Assembly (NCBI RefSeq): GCF_016808095.1
Contig: NC_068977.1
Location: forward strand, 2,974,479-3,038,478
Source of the DNA: Vigna angularis
Lineage: Eukaryota > Streptophyta > Magnoliopsida > Fabales > Fabaceae
DNA: 64,000 bases
Reading direction: 5' to 3'
The position numbers and the translations under genes were made by a program. The stretch's first letter is position 1, and every line of letters starts with the position of its first letter. Of this stretch, positions 25,996-36,935 are shown piece after piece. The notes beneath the pieces were generated by a model. That model did not search any database. It was given only the letters and a program-made list of their open reading frames with translations, and was not told where the DNA came from.

Positions 25996-26812
25996 GATCT
26001 ACTATAACGCCTAGAAGTATGTTACTGGTTTACCTGTCAATAGGTTATTTTTACCCGTTATAGAAATATTTGCATTAACTTTTCTTTTTAAATGAAATAT
26101 TTAGATATTGTTTATTTTTTATAGTATTTTTATCATCTTTTAATTTAATTATAAACAATTATTTTTACAAAACTTTATTATCGTATTATATGATTTTATA
26201 CACGAATGATTTGGGAATTAAATAATACTTATTAATCTGTTAATTGTTAATACCATATAAATAATTAATATTTTAAGATTTTTAACACGAACAAATATTC
26301 CACACATTTTATATATGCTCTTTTAAGGTTAAATAAGTTATAAGTTTCTTATATACTATCATTTTTTTTTAGCACCTAGTAAATTTTTTTTTCAAATTAA
26401 GTATCTAATTTTTATTTTTTTTTATCAACAAAAAACATATTAATACTAGGGTACGTGGGGTTCTTTAACCCTTTTACAAGACTACTTACAAAACTTTAAA
26501 AAAATATATACAGATAAAAAAACAAATCAAAAGATTCTAAATGTTATTCTAATTAAGCTTTCACATCTTTTTACTTGTGTCTCTACCATATGTCTCTTCC
26601 CTTTCCTTGCCTCCTTTGGTGTTTTGTTGGTGCAACTTCATATTGATTGTCTCACTCCAGCATGTTATTTGTATATTCATTCTCATCTCAATCAACATTA
26701 ATTCACAAAAATTGTAATTTTAGCACTTTCATTATTCTATTTAGCCTTCTTCAAAGGTCTCAAAAGTGCTTGTAAAGAGCTTAAAGTACAAAGGCACTTT
26801 CTCTGGGACTCG

Positions 26813-26902
26813 GGGACTAAGGATAGAAAAATAGCTTAGATTGAAAATTCTATGCAAATCAAAGGAAGATGGGGGACTAAGGATAGAAAAATAGCTTGGA
26901 TT
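26813..26902. repeat. 30-bp direct repeat, 60-bp period
   Basis: GGGACTAAGGATAGAAAAAT plus ten more bases (26813-26842) is repeated with one change at 26873-26902. Confidence 0.9.
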
Positions 26903-28329
26903 AAATGGAAATGGAAACTTTTAAATAGAGTAAATAATGGTAAAATTGAATCCTAATGGCAAAGAGATTTATGTATGGTAAGTGGATGCAACCAGCAAGG
27001 TAATTGGTTTGAGGTGATAAATTTTTTTATTTATTTTTTTGTTTACTTTCAAAAAATATTTATCAAAAAGTTAATTCTTTCATTTCTCAAAAAATTTGGA
27101 TCCAACATATTTATCATTTTTTATATTATCAATTAATAAAAACTGTGACCTATAAATTTAGGGATTAATGTTTATTTCTTTAACAAAACAATTTTCTGGT
27201 AATAATTAATTAGGAAACATTTTTTACATTTGTGTATTCCAATTGTGAATGTTTTTGTTTGGTTGTGTTGGTGGATTACGTATAAGAATGTTGTTTATGT
27301 TTTGTAACCGGAATGTTACCGTGTCTTGTGGGATGGTATTATCTAATTTTTATTTTTTTTAGTTTGTTTGTTATTTTAATACAGCATCTCTCAAATCGTC
27401 AAAATCAGTTTACTTCAATTAGTTGAACAGAATGAATGAGTTGTTATAAACTTCTTGTGTTTATTACTCTGATAAAAGATTTCAAGAATGACAAAGGTAA
27501 ACCTATCATTTCCATGTATGACCATATGAAAAACCATCACAAAACTCAATACCATTGTCATAATCAAACATGAGAAATTATGCCTTTTGCCTTATTTTTT
27601 TTTACCAAAATATACCAAGAAACCAAACTCAATACCAATGTCATAAAATACTAATTAAGAACACCAAAATTAAAACCGTAAAAAACATTATAGTATACCT
27701 TACCATAATTGTTAATGCAATGTACATTCAATAAAAACTTTCTATTATTGATTCCATGACCAACACCAGATAACAAAACCTGACAAGCAAGTACTCAGTG
27801 AACTTTTGAAATTTGTCCTTAATGGTTATTTCATCCTTTTTCCAGATTAGATTATTTTAATAGTGGTGAAGGATAACAACTATGATTTTGCAAAATGTTG
27901 AGCTCAAGTCAAAAAAAGATTACACTCTCCCTAGCACAGAGGTATAAATCTGTACATGTACCTAGTCTGTTAGAGACATGTTATACAATAACATACGTGG
28001 ACAAAGCAAAACTCATCTTTCAGGTCCATGAAAAAGGTAAACAAATGCTACGGCAAAGCACAAAACAGACAAGGAGCCGCAGATGCTACAATATCTCATT
28101 CATGTTATCATAACAGCACTCAACAAAAGTCCACTGTCAAGCTTCCTCAACCAATGCAGCTCCTTTTTGCTTGGACATTCTCTTACCTGCACCAGTGAGA
28201 AAGCAGTCCAACCCTATCATCAATGGGGCAGTGCAGTTAAAAAATTCAGCAAAAAATTCATCTTAAATGAGTCCAAGAATTCCCTGTGGTTCAGCTTAAA
28301 CCAGAAGCAGCCACTCAGTAATGAGTACT

Positions 28330-31300
28330 CTATTGTGGCCTCAATTCCAACTTGTAAGCTTGTATTTCCATTGGAGATATGGCCACATGCCCCTCTTGTG
28401 CAAGATCTCCAAATTGCTCTGAGAATCCCATCACTTCAGGGTCTTCATGCAAGAGATTCAAGGAAGTTGCTTTGGCTTTTGAGACTGTAAGATCCTTGAA
28501 CATGCTGAACAGATTCACAGTCACATTACCCAGATTAGTGCATTGTGATCTTCCCTTCCGACAGTATGAAGAATCCCAATGTCGTCTGTGCAAAATTAGA
28601 GCGAATCTAGGACCTTCAAGTGGTAGCTGCAAAAATTTTAAAGGCTTGGGAACCTTAAAGTTCACTATGTGCAAGTCACACGGCAAGGGAGCAGCAAGAG
28701 GAGAAAATGATCTAGGTGGTGGCTTCGCAGACTTGTCCTGTGGTTTCTTGGAAATGAATGTATGTAATGGATAGTTCAAATGAGAACCAACACAGTGAGA
28801 TAAAAGAGAAGGGCTGTAAGGGAATGGGGTGGAAGCCAAATTTGATGTGGCAGAAACATTGTTTTCCATGGTTAGATGGAAGACAACATTCATCACACGG
28901 TTATCCATCACTCCTTGTCCGAGACCCCGACCATCATCTCTTACCAACCGACGATCAAGCATTATCTCTAGCCATCCGCTTTTAAGGCTTGCCACACCTA
29001 ATGATTGCCGGGAATGGACGGAAAACCGATGACCATTTGACCCCTGTATGAATGCAAGAGAGGGCAGAGGGTAGTAATTGCCTTGCAGAGGAATCTTGTC
29101 GTAGGTTTCTCTTCGGCTCATTTGAAATCCATTTAGATCTGAATAAAAAATCTTCTTGTTATCAATATCTGTTTTATATCTAACTATCAATTCCTTATCA
29201 TTGAATTCATGGCCAAGGAGCTCAACATGATATTCCTTTTCAATGACAAACCCTTGGACTGTACTCTCTCCACTGTATATTCGGGTGCTATGAGAAATGG
29301 GAGCTTTCTCCCAAGTTGTCCTAGGATAAGAGTATACTTCCTGCATCAAAGGGCCTTCTGAGACCAGCAATTTCCCACCTTCTTCAATAATTGGCTGGGC
29401 ATCACCATTGGGCTTGAACAAGTATGCCCCACCAGAACTAGAATACAAACCAATTTCCTCTCTTACAGTATTTGGGGAATTATTTTTTGAGATTATCTTC
29501 TGTAACAAACCGTACTTTACATCAAAAGTTAGTTTATGATTCTGATTCTCAATTTCAACCTCATCAGCCTCTATTTTCACACAAGAATAGGGTTTAGGAC
29601 AGGCAATTGAGTTAGACTTAGAGAAGATTTTCAACTTTGCAGGCTTGGCCTTTTCACACTCATCAAAACCATTGGAAATATAATAAGTTTCCAATCCCAA
29701 AGCAGGAACAGAAACTTCCCAGTAAAGTCGATGTTTCCCAGTAAAGATCTTACTATTATGATGCTGCAGCTCTGGCAAAATTTGGCTCTGAACACAACTC
29801 CAGTTAGAGTCAACAACAGTAACATCAGGACTGTCAACAACTAGCATCACAACTTCTTCGCTAGTTTGCTCCAAAGGATTAAAAAAAACCACTGATTGGT
29901 AAGAACTCTCATGAACACCAATCACTTTATGCAATGGCTGAGCATCATATTTAGATCTGATTATTGCTGGCTCAAACTGGGAAGGACTGTGATCTAATTT
30001 ATCGTAGCGGATTCCAAGAAGAGCCTCAACTGCCTTGGACATAAAAATCTGCAAGTCCAGTAAAGAAGTATGCATGCGCATTCCATAGTCCATAACCACG
30101 TGATCTTTTGCAGTACCAGTTACACCGTCATGATGCTGAAAAAGAGCCAAGTTCCTTCTAGCAGCTGTCAACTTATAGGAAAACCCCATGGCAAACTTTT
30201 CACAATGTGATCTCCGACAGCAGCTAAGTATTAGAGCTACCATCATTTCAGTGGCACGAAGTGTCTGTTCTAGTACCCTATCAACAGCCTTGAAGAAGGG
30301 TCGTGAAACATAATAACCGCTCCAATAGTCTTGTTGCCGATCAGAATAAGTGAAAAAGTCACCTGATAGAGAAGGAAAACCTTCAACCAGTCCAGATCCT
30401 ATTTCACCAGGAAATGAGTAATTTATTCTCTCTGCTTCTTCACGCAGCGTTACAAAGTAGTCCTCCAAAGTACCAAACTTTGCCTCTGCGTTCAAACTGG
30501 GGTTTGAATTGATATAATCAAACAACATTTGGTAATTTCTGAATTGTGCTTCTGCTTCTTCGATATTAATATACCGAAAATCATCTCCAAGAGGAACAAG
30601 AAGTGTATTGGTTCGGTACAAAGTTGACTTTTTCCTGTATTGATCCAGCAATTTAAGAGCTCTTTCCTGAACATTTTCCTGAGTGGTCTCCACAGGATAT
30701 TGCCCCCATGGACATTGTTCATAAACAAAACCCTGCATGCGTGCAAAATCAAACTGACAACAAACAGCAGGTTCTGGGCCACATGTATGAGGTATATCAT
30801 ATGAATAAAAGGGCATCATGTGGACAAATATATCAGTGGTTTCATCTGTGTCCCAGCTTTGACGCCATATGTATTCTAAATTTTTATGCCATGCAAGCTC
30901 CTTCTTCACCTCATAATGAGTTCTCTGTATAAGCATATTGTCAAAACCCATGCGACGGAGAAGATATGCCATGGTAGACGAGTAGCCAAATGGATCTATA
31001 GCCCAAGAATTTTTTGGAACAAAACCAATGGTGTCGTTCAACCACATATTCCCCTCTGTTACCTGTTACACAATAGTCTAAAGATTAAGGACACACAAAA
31101 TACACCCTAAAGCAAAAAGATCATAGTTTGATATGCATATGAAATCACAAACACATGGACAAGCTGAAACAAGGAAACATAATTTTCTCTTCTAATGAAT
31201 GAATACCATGTTGCCCAAACTTGAGAATGCAGTCCAATAATAATGAGTTTAGGAGTATTAAGAAAAGGAATGCTCACTAGAAATTTATAGTATACAAAGT

Positions 31301-33995
31301 ACCCTAGGCTTTATGTGTTATTGAAATTTATTTGACATCACTGTTTACAAGCTCTAACTTGATGCTTGAGATAGCAATTATAATAATAAACTAAATTCAT
31401 AAAATACAGCTCATACAACAGAATATTGCACGTAAAATAAACATGTTGGTTTATATATGTGTGTCTGAGAGTGTATGTATATGAGATGCTTTTGCATCAA
31501 TCTACATAAGCACATTATAAGACCTGATTAAGTTACCTACAAAATGAGAAAAACAATGGTTTTAAATTTTGACCACCACTAATTATAGGTACATGATAAA
31601 ATGCATTCCAACAAACTAACTAAAAGTTCTAGTTTTAAAATAATAACTAATAAAAAGTTGTAGAAATAGACAAAACTTTCAGCATACCTGTTCAATTATA
31701 GCAAAATAATGGGAATTGGCCTGCAGGAATGAGAAAACCGTTAAAAAGTCAATTTTCCACAAGCAATAAAATCACCTGTAATCATATTTGTTTACAGGAA
31801 TTTTCATTTGGACATTCCATAGACCTGCATGTCCCTAGAGCATAAACTTCATTAAAAAGAGAGCAAACTTGAAGGTCCTAAAATTCTAAAAGCTTAAACA
31901 ACAAAACAATATGATGAAAAGAAAAACATCACAAAACCTACCTTCCACAAATTCTCATGTCATAATAATTACCTCACCAGGAATGAAGTATCAACATATG
32001 CATACGTGCTATTAACAGTAAACAGGAAAAGTGTCAAAATCAACATAATATTACCTCATCATTCATCACCCAGCCGCCTCCAACAATTTCTAACTGTCCA
32101 TTTTTCACCAAATTGATGAAGGATTCCTTCATCTCATCAGATGCATCCCTCCACCATCTCTCTAAGTACGACATTTCCTCCCATATGAACTTCCGGCGAG
32201 AATCCTACATACCCCGATCATCCAGTCAATATTATAGCAGAACTTTCTCCTAAACACAAGAATAGAATAAAAGGAGCTACCTATGGAACTGACAGATTTA
32301 TCAGCCCCATTTCGTTGAGGCTTATATTTTCCTGCTCTACATCCTAACATGCAAATGTTATCAAATTAAAAAATAAAAACAGTACTTTCAATGTCTACCA
32401 CTTTTGTTATCACATGCACAACCAGTGCGTAATCCACTGTTTCAAAGCAGCAAGTTAACTACTTCAATCCAGCAACACAAATTTACTCAACTACTCTGTT
32501 GTTCATTCAAGTGGGGCACTTGTTAACTTAATCACCATAATCTAATCAAACATTTAAATAATAACATTATAATATTTAATTTCAACACATACCATTTTAG
32601 TCGTAACATGCAGTGCCCTATCATTCATTCTAAGCTTTAAAGTGCTTAATTAAGTAGTTCAAACGTTCAACCAAGAAAAAATTGTACCATATAACCTCCC
32701 CCAGTTTCACTGACAACATAAGTCACAACCCACTAACACAAAATCTAATTGGTCATGGTAAATCACTCAACAAATAAACTAAAGCCATATCCACACGCAC
32801 CTCACATCACTTCTCATGAACCAAAATCCAAACTTACTTAACCAACTGCAGACACCCACATAAAGTGTTAACAATCATGCTTTGTTAACGAAGAAGTTTT
32901 TATATCGCCAACTAATCAGAAATCATCCTTAATATGACTTTCAAATTCACTCTATCATGAAAGTCAACAGACTTGTCAAACATGACAATCTGTAATTGGA
33001 TCATAATGCTATAAAGTGTCAACAAGCTTATTTCCACAGATACATAGACAATACACTCTACTATGAAAGTCAACAAACTTGTCATACACAAAATTTGTAA
33101 TTGAACGACAATGTATACAGAGTTAACAAACCTATCATACATGGTGATCTAAGTTAAGTCGTCGACATAAGAACTCTTTACACTGTCAGTAAATAGCTTA
33201 ACAAATCAATTAAGCCAGCTTGTAATTGAAAGACAGTGTATACGGGATCAATACTAATACTCTGAGTTTTAGTAAAATTTCTCTCCACAACCCTCCATTT
33301 TGTAACCCAACACAAACTCTCAAGGGTCTGTTTAAAAAAACGTTACACTTACACCTATTGATATTTGAAAAACAGTGTAACTTAATCAATCATTTACAAT
33401 TCAGAAAATATAAACTCCAAAGCCCATAAAAAGCAAGGATGAGATATGACTTGACCTTGGTCAGTGTTTGCACAATGGTGTCAAGTATGTGTCTTGATTG
33501 CCTATCGTAGTACTCCTCCACAGTGAGCTTCCACCCAGGATCGTTATGCGAGTGGGGCACCACGAACACCTTCAGCTTCTCCGCGTCCCACTCGTTCCCC
33601 CGGTAAGTCACGCTCCACCCCTGCTTCCACGCGCCGCCGTCAACATCCAAAAACTCAATTTTATTGTACAGCGCCTTGGTGGTGATGTCAACAGCGCCGG
33701 CACCGGCGAGCGCGCTGGTGTTCAAGACGTTGGGAAGGGGCTTCCGCCCAAAGGGCTTCCGGGCTCGTGAAGAGCGCGTGCGGAAGTGCGTGGCGATGGG
33801 TTTGGGGACCCCGAATCGGAGGAGGATGAGGAGGAACAAGGAAAGTGAGATAACGAGGCCAATAGTGAAGAAATTGGAAAAGATGAAGTCTGTGAGCCAG
33901 GCGCGTCGTCTTCCCTTTCTGGGTACCTTGGATTTGGGGTTGGAGGATGGGAGGATCGATGAGGCCCAGGGTGTTCGGCGAGAGGAGAAGGGCAT
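28330..33995 (-). CDS. GMII: Golgi alpha-mannosidase II (GH38)
   Basis: Four exons on the minus strand encode 1151 residues: 33995-33456, 32204-32055, 31720-31688 (33 nt) and 31062-28330, all joined in phase 0. The enzyme removes two mannoses from GlcNAcMan5GlcNAc2 in the Golgi, allowing complex N-glycans to form. A short cytosolic tail and one membrane segment (residues about 36-60) make a type II protein. Family motifs are intact: VPHSHNDPGW with zinc ligands H150 and D152, SWAIDPFGYSSTM with the nucleophile D264, PLGDDFR with the acid/base Asp near 401-402, and FQHHDGVTGTAK near 548-559. Length and the MPFSS start match Arabidopsis GMII from memory (about 1173 residues). The frame stays open upstream of 33995 but has no in-frame ATG, only TTG, so 33995 is the start. 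A two-codon upstream ORF (ATG ATT TGA, 34114-34106) precedes it. Confidence 0.97.
32948..33255. repeat. Degenerate tandem repeats in GMII intron 1
   Basis: CACTCTA-CATGAAAGTCAACA-type segments start at 32948 and 33054. Their TGTAATTGGA / TGTAATTGAA parts recur at 32991, 33096 and 33221 (periods about 105 and 125 bp). This gives two fuller copies and one partial copy within the 1251-bp intron. Confidence 0.7.
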
Positions 33996-34114
33996 GTTTG
34001 GTTTGGTGAATTGGGAATTGGGTTGTGCAAAAAACGAGGTTTTGGGTTGGTTTTGGTGGGGATCTGTGAGAAAAAGATGAAGAGAGGGTTTGGAAGGAAA
34101 TGAATTCAAATCAT

Positions 34115-35219
34115 GGGAGTTTTCGACCTGGGACTGTGTTTTTTGGGGTGTGTTTGTGTTGTGGAGTGAAGTGTGTGCAAAAGGAAATGCAAATGGAAAT
34201 GGAATTCATAGGATATTTTGATGCTTACTTTGGAATTGTCAATGTGTTTTGGTTTTGGAAGGTGCCAATGTTGTGTTGTGTTGTCTTCTGTACTGCAAGA
34301 CTTTGGGAACTTTGAAAGTTATGCAGTCTGTTGGTCATGAACAGAAAATAATAAAATATAACATTACAAAAGAAATAAGAGTTTAAGAAGACTCCTTCCT
34401 TTTGAAAAAAATGTACTAAAATAACTTTGTTCAAGAATGATAAATAAAAATTGTTTCGTTTAAGAAAATTATTATAACTTCTGTGGAGAAGAGCTTTTAT
34501 GTTTCTTATTTTTTAAATAACTTATAAGTAAAATTTATTTGCGTGTCAGTAAAATACTTTTTTTAGTTTTCATCTTTCAATTTTTGAAATAATTATATTT
34601 TGTTTTTAATATTTATATAAAGATAGATATACGATGGTATTTAGAATTATAGAAAATTATTTTTACTCATGAATCTGCGAACAGGTGATAAAATGTGTTT
34701 TAATTGTTTTTTTTAAGTTATTTGAGAATTAATATATAATAACTGAGTATATTAGTATTTATGTCATGTATATAAAATTAACATAAATTTTTTTATTGAA
34801 ATAATATTTACCTACTATAATAAATAGTAATAGAATGATAAACAATAATTATTATATCAAATAAGATGCTAAGAAAATTTGTTATTTCTCTTTCTTTAAA
34901 AATATCCTTCTGACATATAAAAACAATAAAGTGGGATGTCCCCTTTGTGACTTAAGGAGACATTTATAACTTTATAGGTATTAGGGAGATATTCGTTATC
35001 AATCCACCAAATTGTTTTAAAATTGTCTGTTGTAGTAATTGTGGTAGGATTTATTCACATCTTCCTCTCCTTATGCTTCAACCTAGTATATATATTAAAG
35101 ACTTAAAAAATATTAGTGTACACTAATAAAAGAAAATGAATAATTTAAACAATTAGGGACAATTATCTCCTTTACAATTTCTTTTGCTAATCTAACTGGT
35201 GAAATGATAAAATTTTCAA
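34115..35219. other. Intergenic region upstream of GMII
   Basis: This must hold the GMII promoter (first few hundred bases, read on the minus strand). From about 34300 on it is AT-rich and I see no gene. Open frames at 34100-34434 are low complexity and unsupported. Confidence 0.55.
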
Positions 35220-35720
35220 AGGCCTACCCCATTGTCTTAACCTCTTAAGTGGGCACAGGGACTTGAGCAATATCATCTCAGATGTCTACAACCACCACCC
35301 TCGTCATATCAATTGTAATGGTTTCATGGTCTATGGTTAACCTAAATGTATACATTTTACCTAAGATAACCAAATAATATTTGTAAAATAGATCAAAGAA
35401 TATAATTAAACAAATTACCTAAAGCTACCAAGCACTTAATGACATCATCATTAAATAGCTCATAGTCTCCATAAATAGTGGAGGAAGCCTTTTTTTAGGG
35501 GAAACATCACAATTCTCCTTTGTGCTTAAACAAATAGGAGAAGATTCTTGAGAAGGATTCCTCGGCTAGCCTAAGGGAGAGGCTAACTCTGCTCGCACGT
35601 CTGCTAACAATTGTACTCGCATACCACAATACTCATTCTTAATCTCATTCATTTTCTCTCTCATCTCTTGTCTGATTTATTCTCTGGTAGATATGAGGAC
35701 TTCCTCAATGACATGGACTT
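35220..35720 (-). pseudogene. Decayed CACTA (En/Spm)-associated plant ORF
   Basis: On the minus strand, about 35700-35560 reads IRQEMREKMNEIKNEY followed by a LLADVRAELASPLG segment, the charged coil typical of ORFs next to CACTA transposases in plants. Further on, about 35345-35225 reads TFRLTIDHETITIDMTRVVV followed, after a stop, by DDIAQVPVPT, stop, EVKTMG. This resembles the downstream domain of the same plant TE protein (compare the common AQVPVPTDEV... segment). Stops and frame changes break it, so it is a relic. The identification is from remembered family patterns, not a search. Confidence 0.55.
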
Positions 35721-35781
35721 TACTATGATGAGATGATAGGGGATCAAAGAATTAACGAATGCATCATTAGAGAATATTTTG

Positions 35782-36429
35782 TAGGAGTGGTAATGCGGGC
35801 CGGTCCGTCGCATTTTGACTCGTCTCGCATTTGGTGAGTGAAAAAATATGTCAAATCGATTTTCCTCACATAAGAAATGTGGGCTAATATTTTTTACCTA
35901 TTATGCGTAATGTTTGGTCTTAGGCCGATTTGCAACCTGCGTAAAAATATATTTGTTTTGTAATTTTTTTCTTTTGTAAAATATTAGGGTACAAGATTTT
36001 AGTAACTTTATTTTTATCTAATTAAATTAGTAAAAATAATAATTTTTATGATTCATTTCTTAAAATAAGTAACAATCATAATTTTATAATTTCTAATTTT
36101 TAAGTACAAGCCTATTGAAAATATAAATAAGGGAAAAAAGTGAATGATGGAACTACTTTTGAATGAATGAGACGCGAATGAGCAAACTACTTTTGGGTGA
36201 ACTAGAGAAAAAAATGTGAATGAGTAAGTTCCTTAGAAGAAACACACATTATATGTTATGTTGGTACTACCGAATTATAGGAAATTAAGTCAATGCAGAC
36301 CAGTCCAATGTTGGCCCGCGTAGGCTGAGGTTATGCGGGACGGACCTAAGCGGACCAACAGACTAAAATACTCAGTCCGTCCTACACTTTTTCTTGTAGC
36401 ATGCGGGTTGAACTGTCCCGCATTGCCTA
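35782..36429. mobile_element. Non-autonomous hAT-like element (648 bp)
   Basis: The ends are TAGGAGTGGTAATGCGGG and, inverted, TAGGCAATGCGGG, so the element runs TAGG...CCTA. It is flanked by identical 8-bp ATATTTTG sequences (35774-35781 and 36430-36437), the hAT target-duplication length. The subterminal regions are GC-rich (GGCCGGTCCGT on the left; CGGGACGGACC and CAGTCCGTCC on the right) around an AT-rich core. No transposase is present. It lies about 60 bp from the CACTA-associated relic. Confidence 0.75.
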
Positions 36430-36437
36430 ATATTTTG

Positions 36438-36935
36438 GTTCCTTCAATAAAATGTTTCTTCCTTATTAAGAACGTACATGACACTTGAACGTTAGCTGGT
36501 AACTCAAGCGATCTCCTTGCTTGGATCTAAAGACTCTTTGATGCTTGAGCATTAGATTGGACAAAGAGGTTTTGTTGCAATGTTTTAAAATAGTTTTTAC
36601 TCCTTGTTTAAACTTTCATTTGGTCACTTAAACGGTGAGATATGGTCTACTTTACAACTAACATTCGCTACTAAAGCTCTAATTAGTTACTTGATTTGGT
36701 TTTTTTAACAAAATCTTTCTTCCTTCTTTGGAACGTGCATATCAATTAAATGTTGGTTAATTGCTCATTTTTATTTGACTCCAAAGGTTCTTCATGGTTT
36801 AAGTATTGTAATGGACAAAGAAACTTTATTACAATATTTTAAATTAATTTTAAACTCTTAAATTTTTATTTAGTCACTTCATAGTTTACTTTACAACTCA
36901 CATTAGTTAGTAAATTTATGGTTAGTTGCTTAAGC
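36438..36935. repeat. Degenerate tandem duplication, about 250-bp unit
   Basis: Copy 1 (about 36438-36698) and copy 2 (about 36699-36935) share an ordered set of segments: TTTCTTCCTTnTTnnGAACGT, GATGCTTGAGCATT..GGACAAAGA, TTTAGTCACTT or TTTGGTCACTT, and CTACTTTACAACT(A/C)ACATT. Divergence is considerable, so the duplication is old. The hAT-like element inserted right at the edge of copy 1. Confidence 0.65.

Larger units (their letters stand above)
23968..28329. other. Intergenic region between the GMPPA-like and GMII genes
   Basis: The two genes converge on this region, so it contains both 3' untranslated parts (roughly to 24170 and back to about 27880). It is otherwise AT-rich, with a 69-bp duplication, a palindromic motif array and a 60-bp duplication, all listed separately. 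Open frames at 27895-28113 and 28083-28490 run through or antisense to the GMII 3' end and are not credible genes. Confidence 0.6.

Noticed and set aside
28083..28774. Plus-strand open frames of 135 and 131 codons
   Set aside because: They lie antisense to the GMII last exon, whose minus-strand reading is a clear, conserved enzyme. They are shadow frames.
33498..34080. Plus-strand open frames of 90 and 138 codons
   Set aside because: They are antisense to GMII exon 1 and reflect its GC-rich codons. No independent support.
33996..34109. A 38-residue N-terminal extension of GMII
   Set aside because: The frame is open but its first codon is TTG (TTG AAT TCA). The first in-frame ATG is at 33995 and matches the family start MPFSS.
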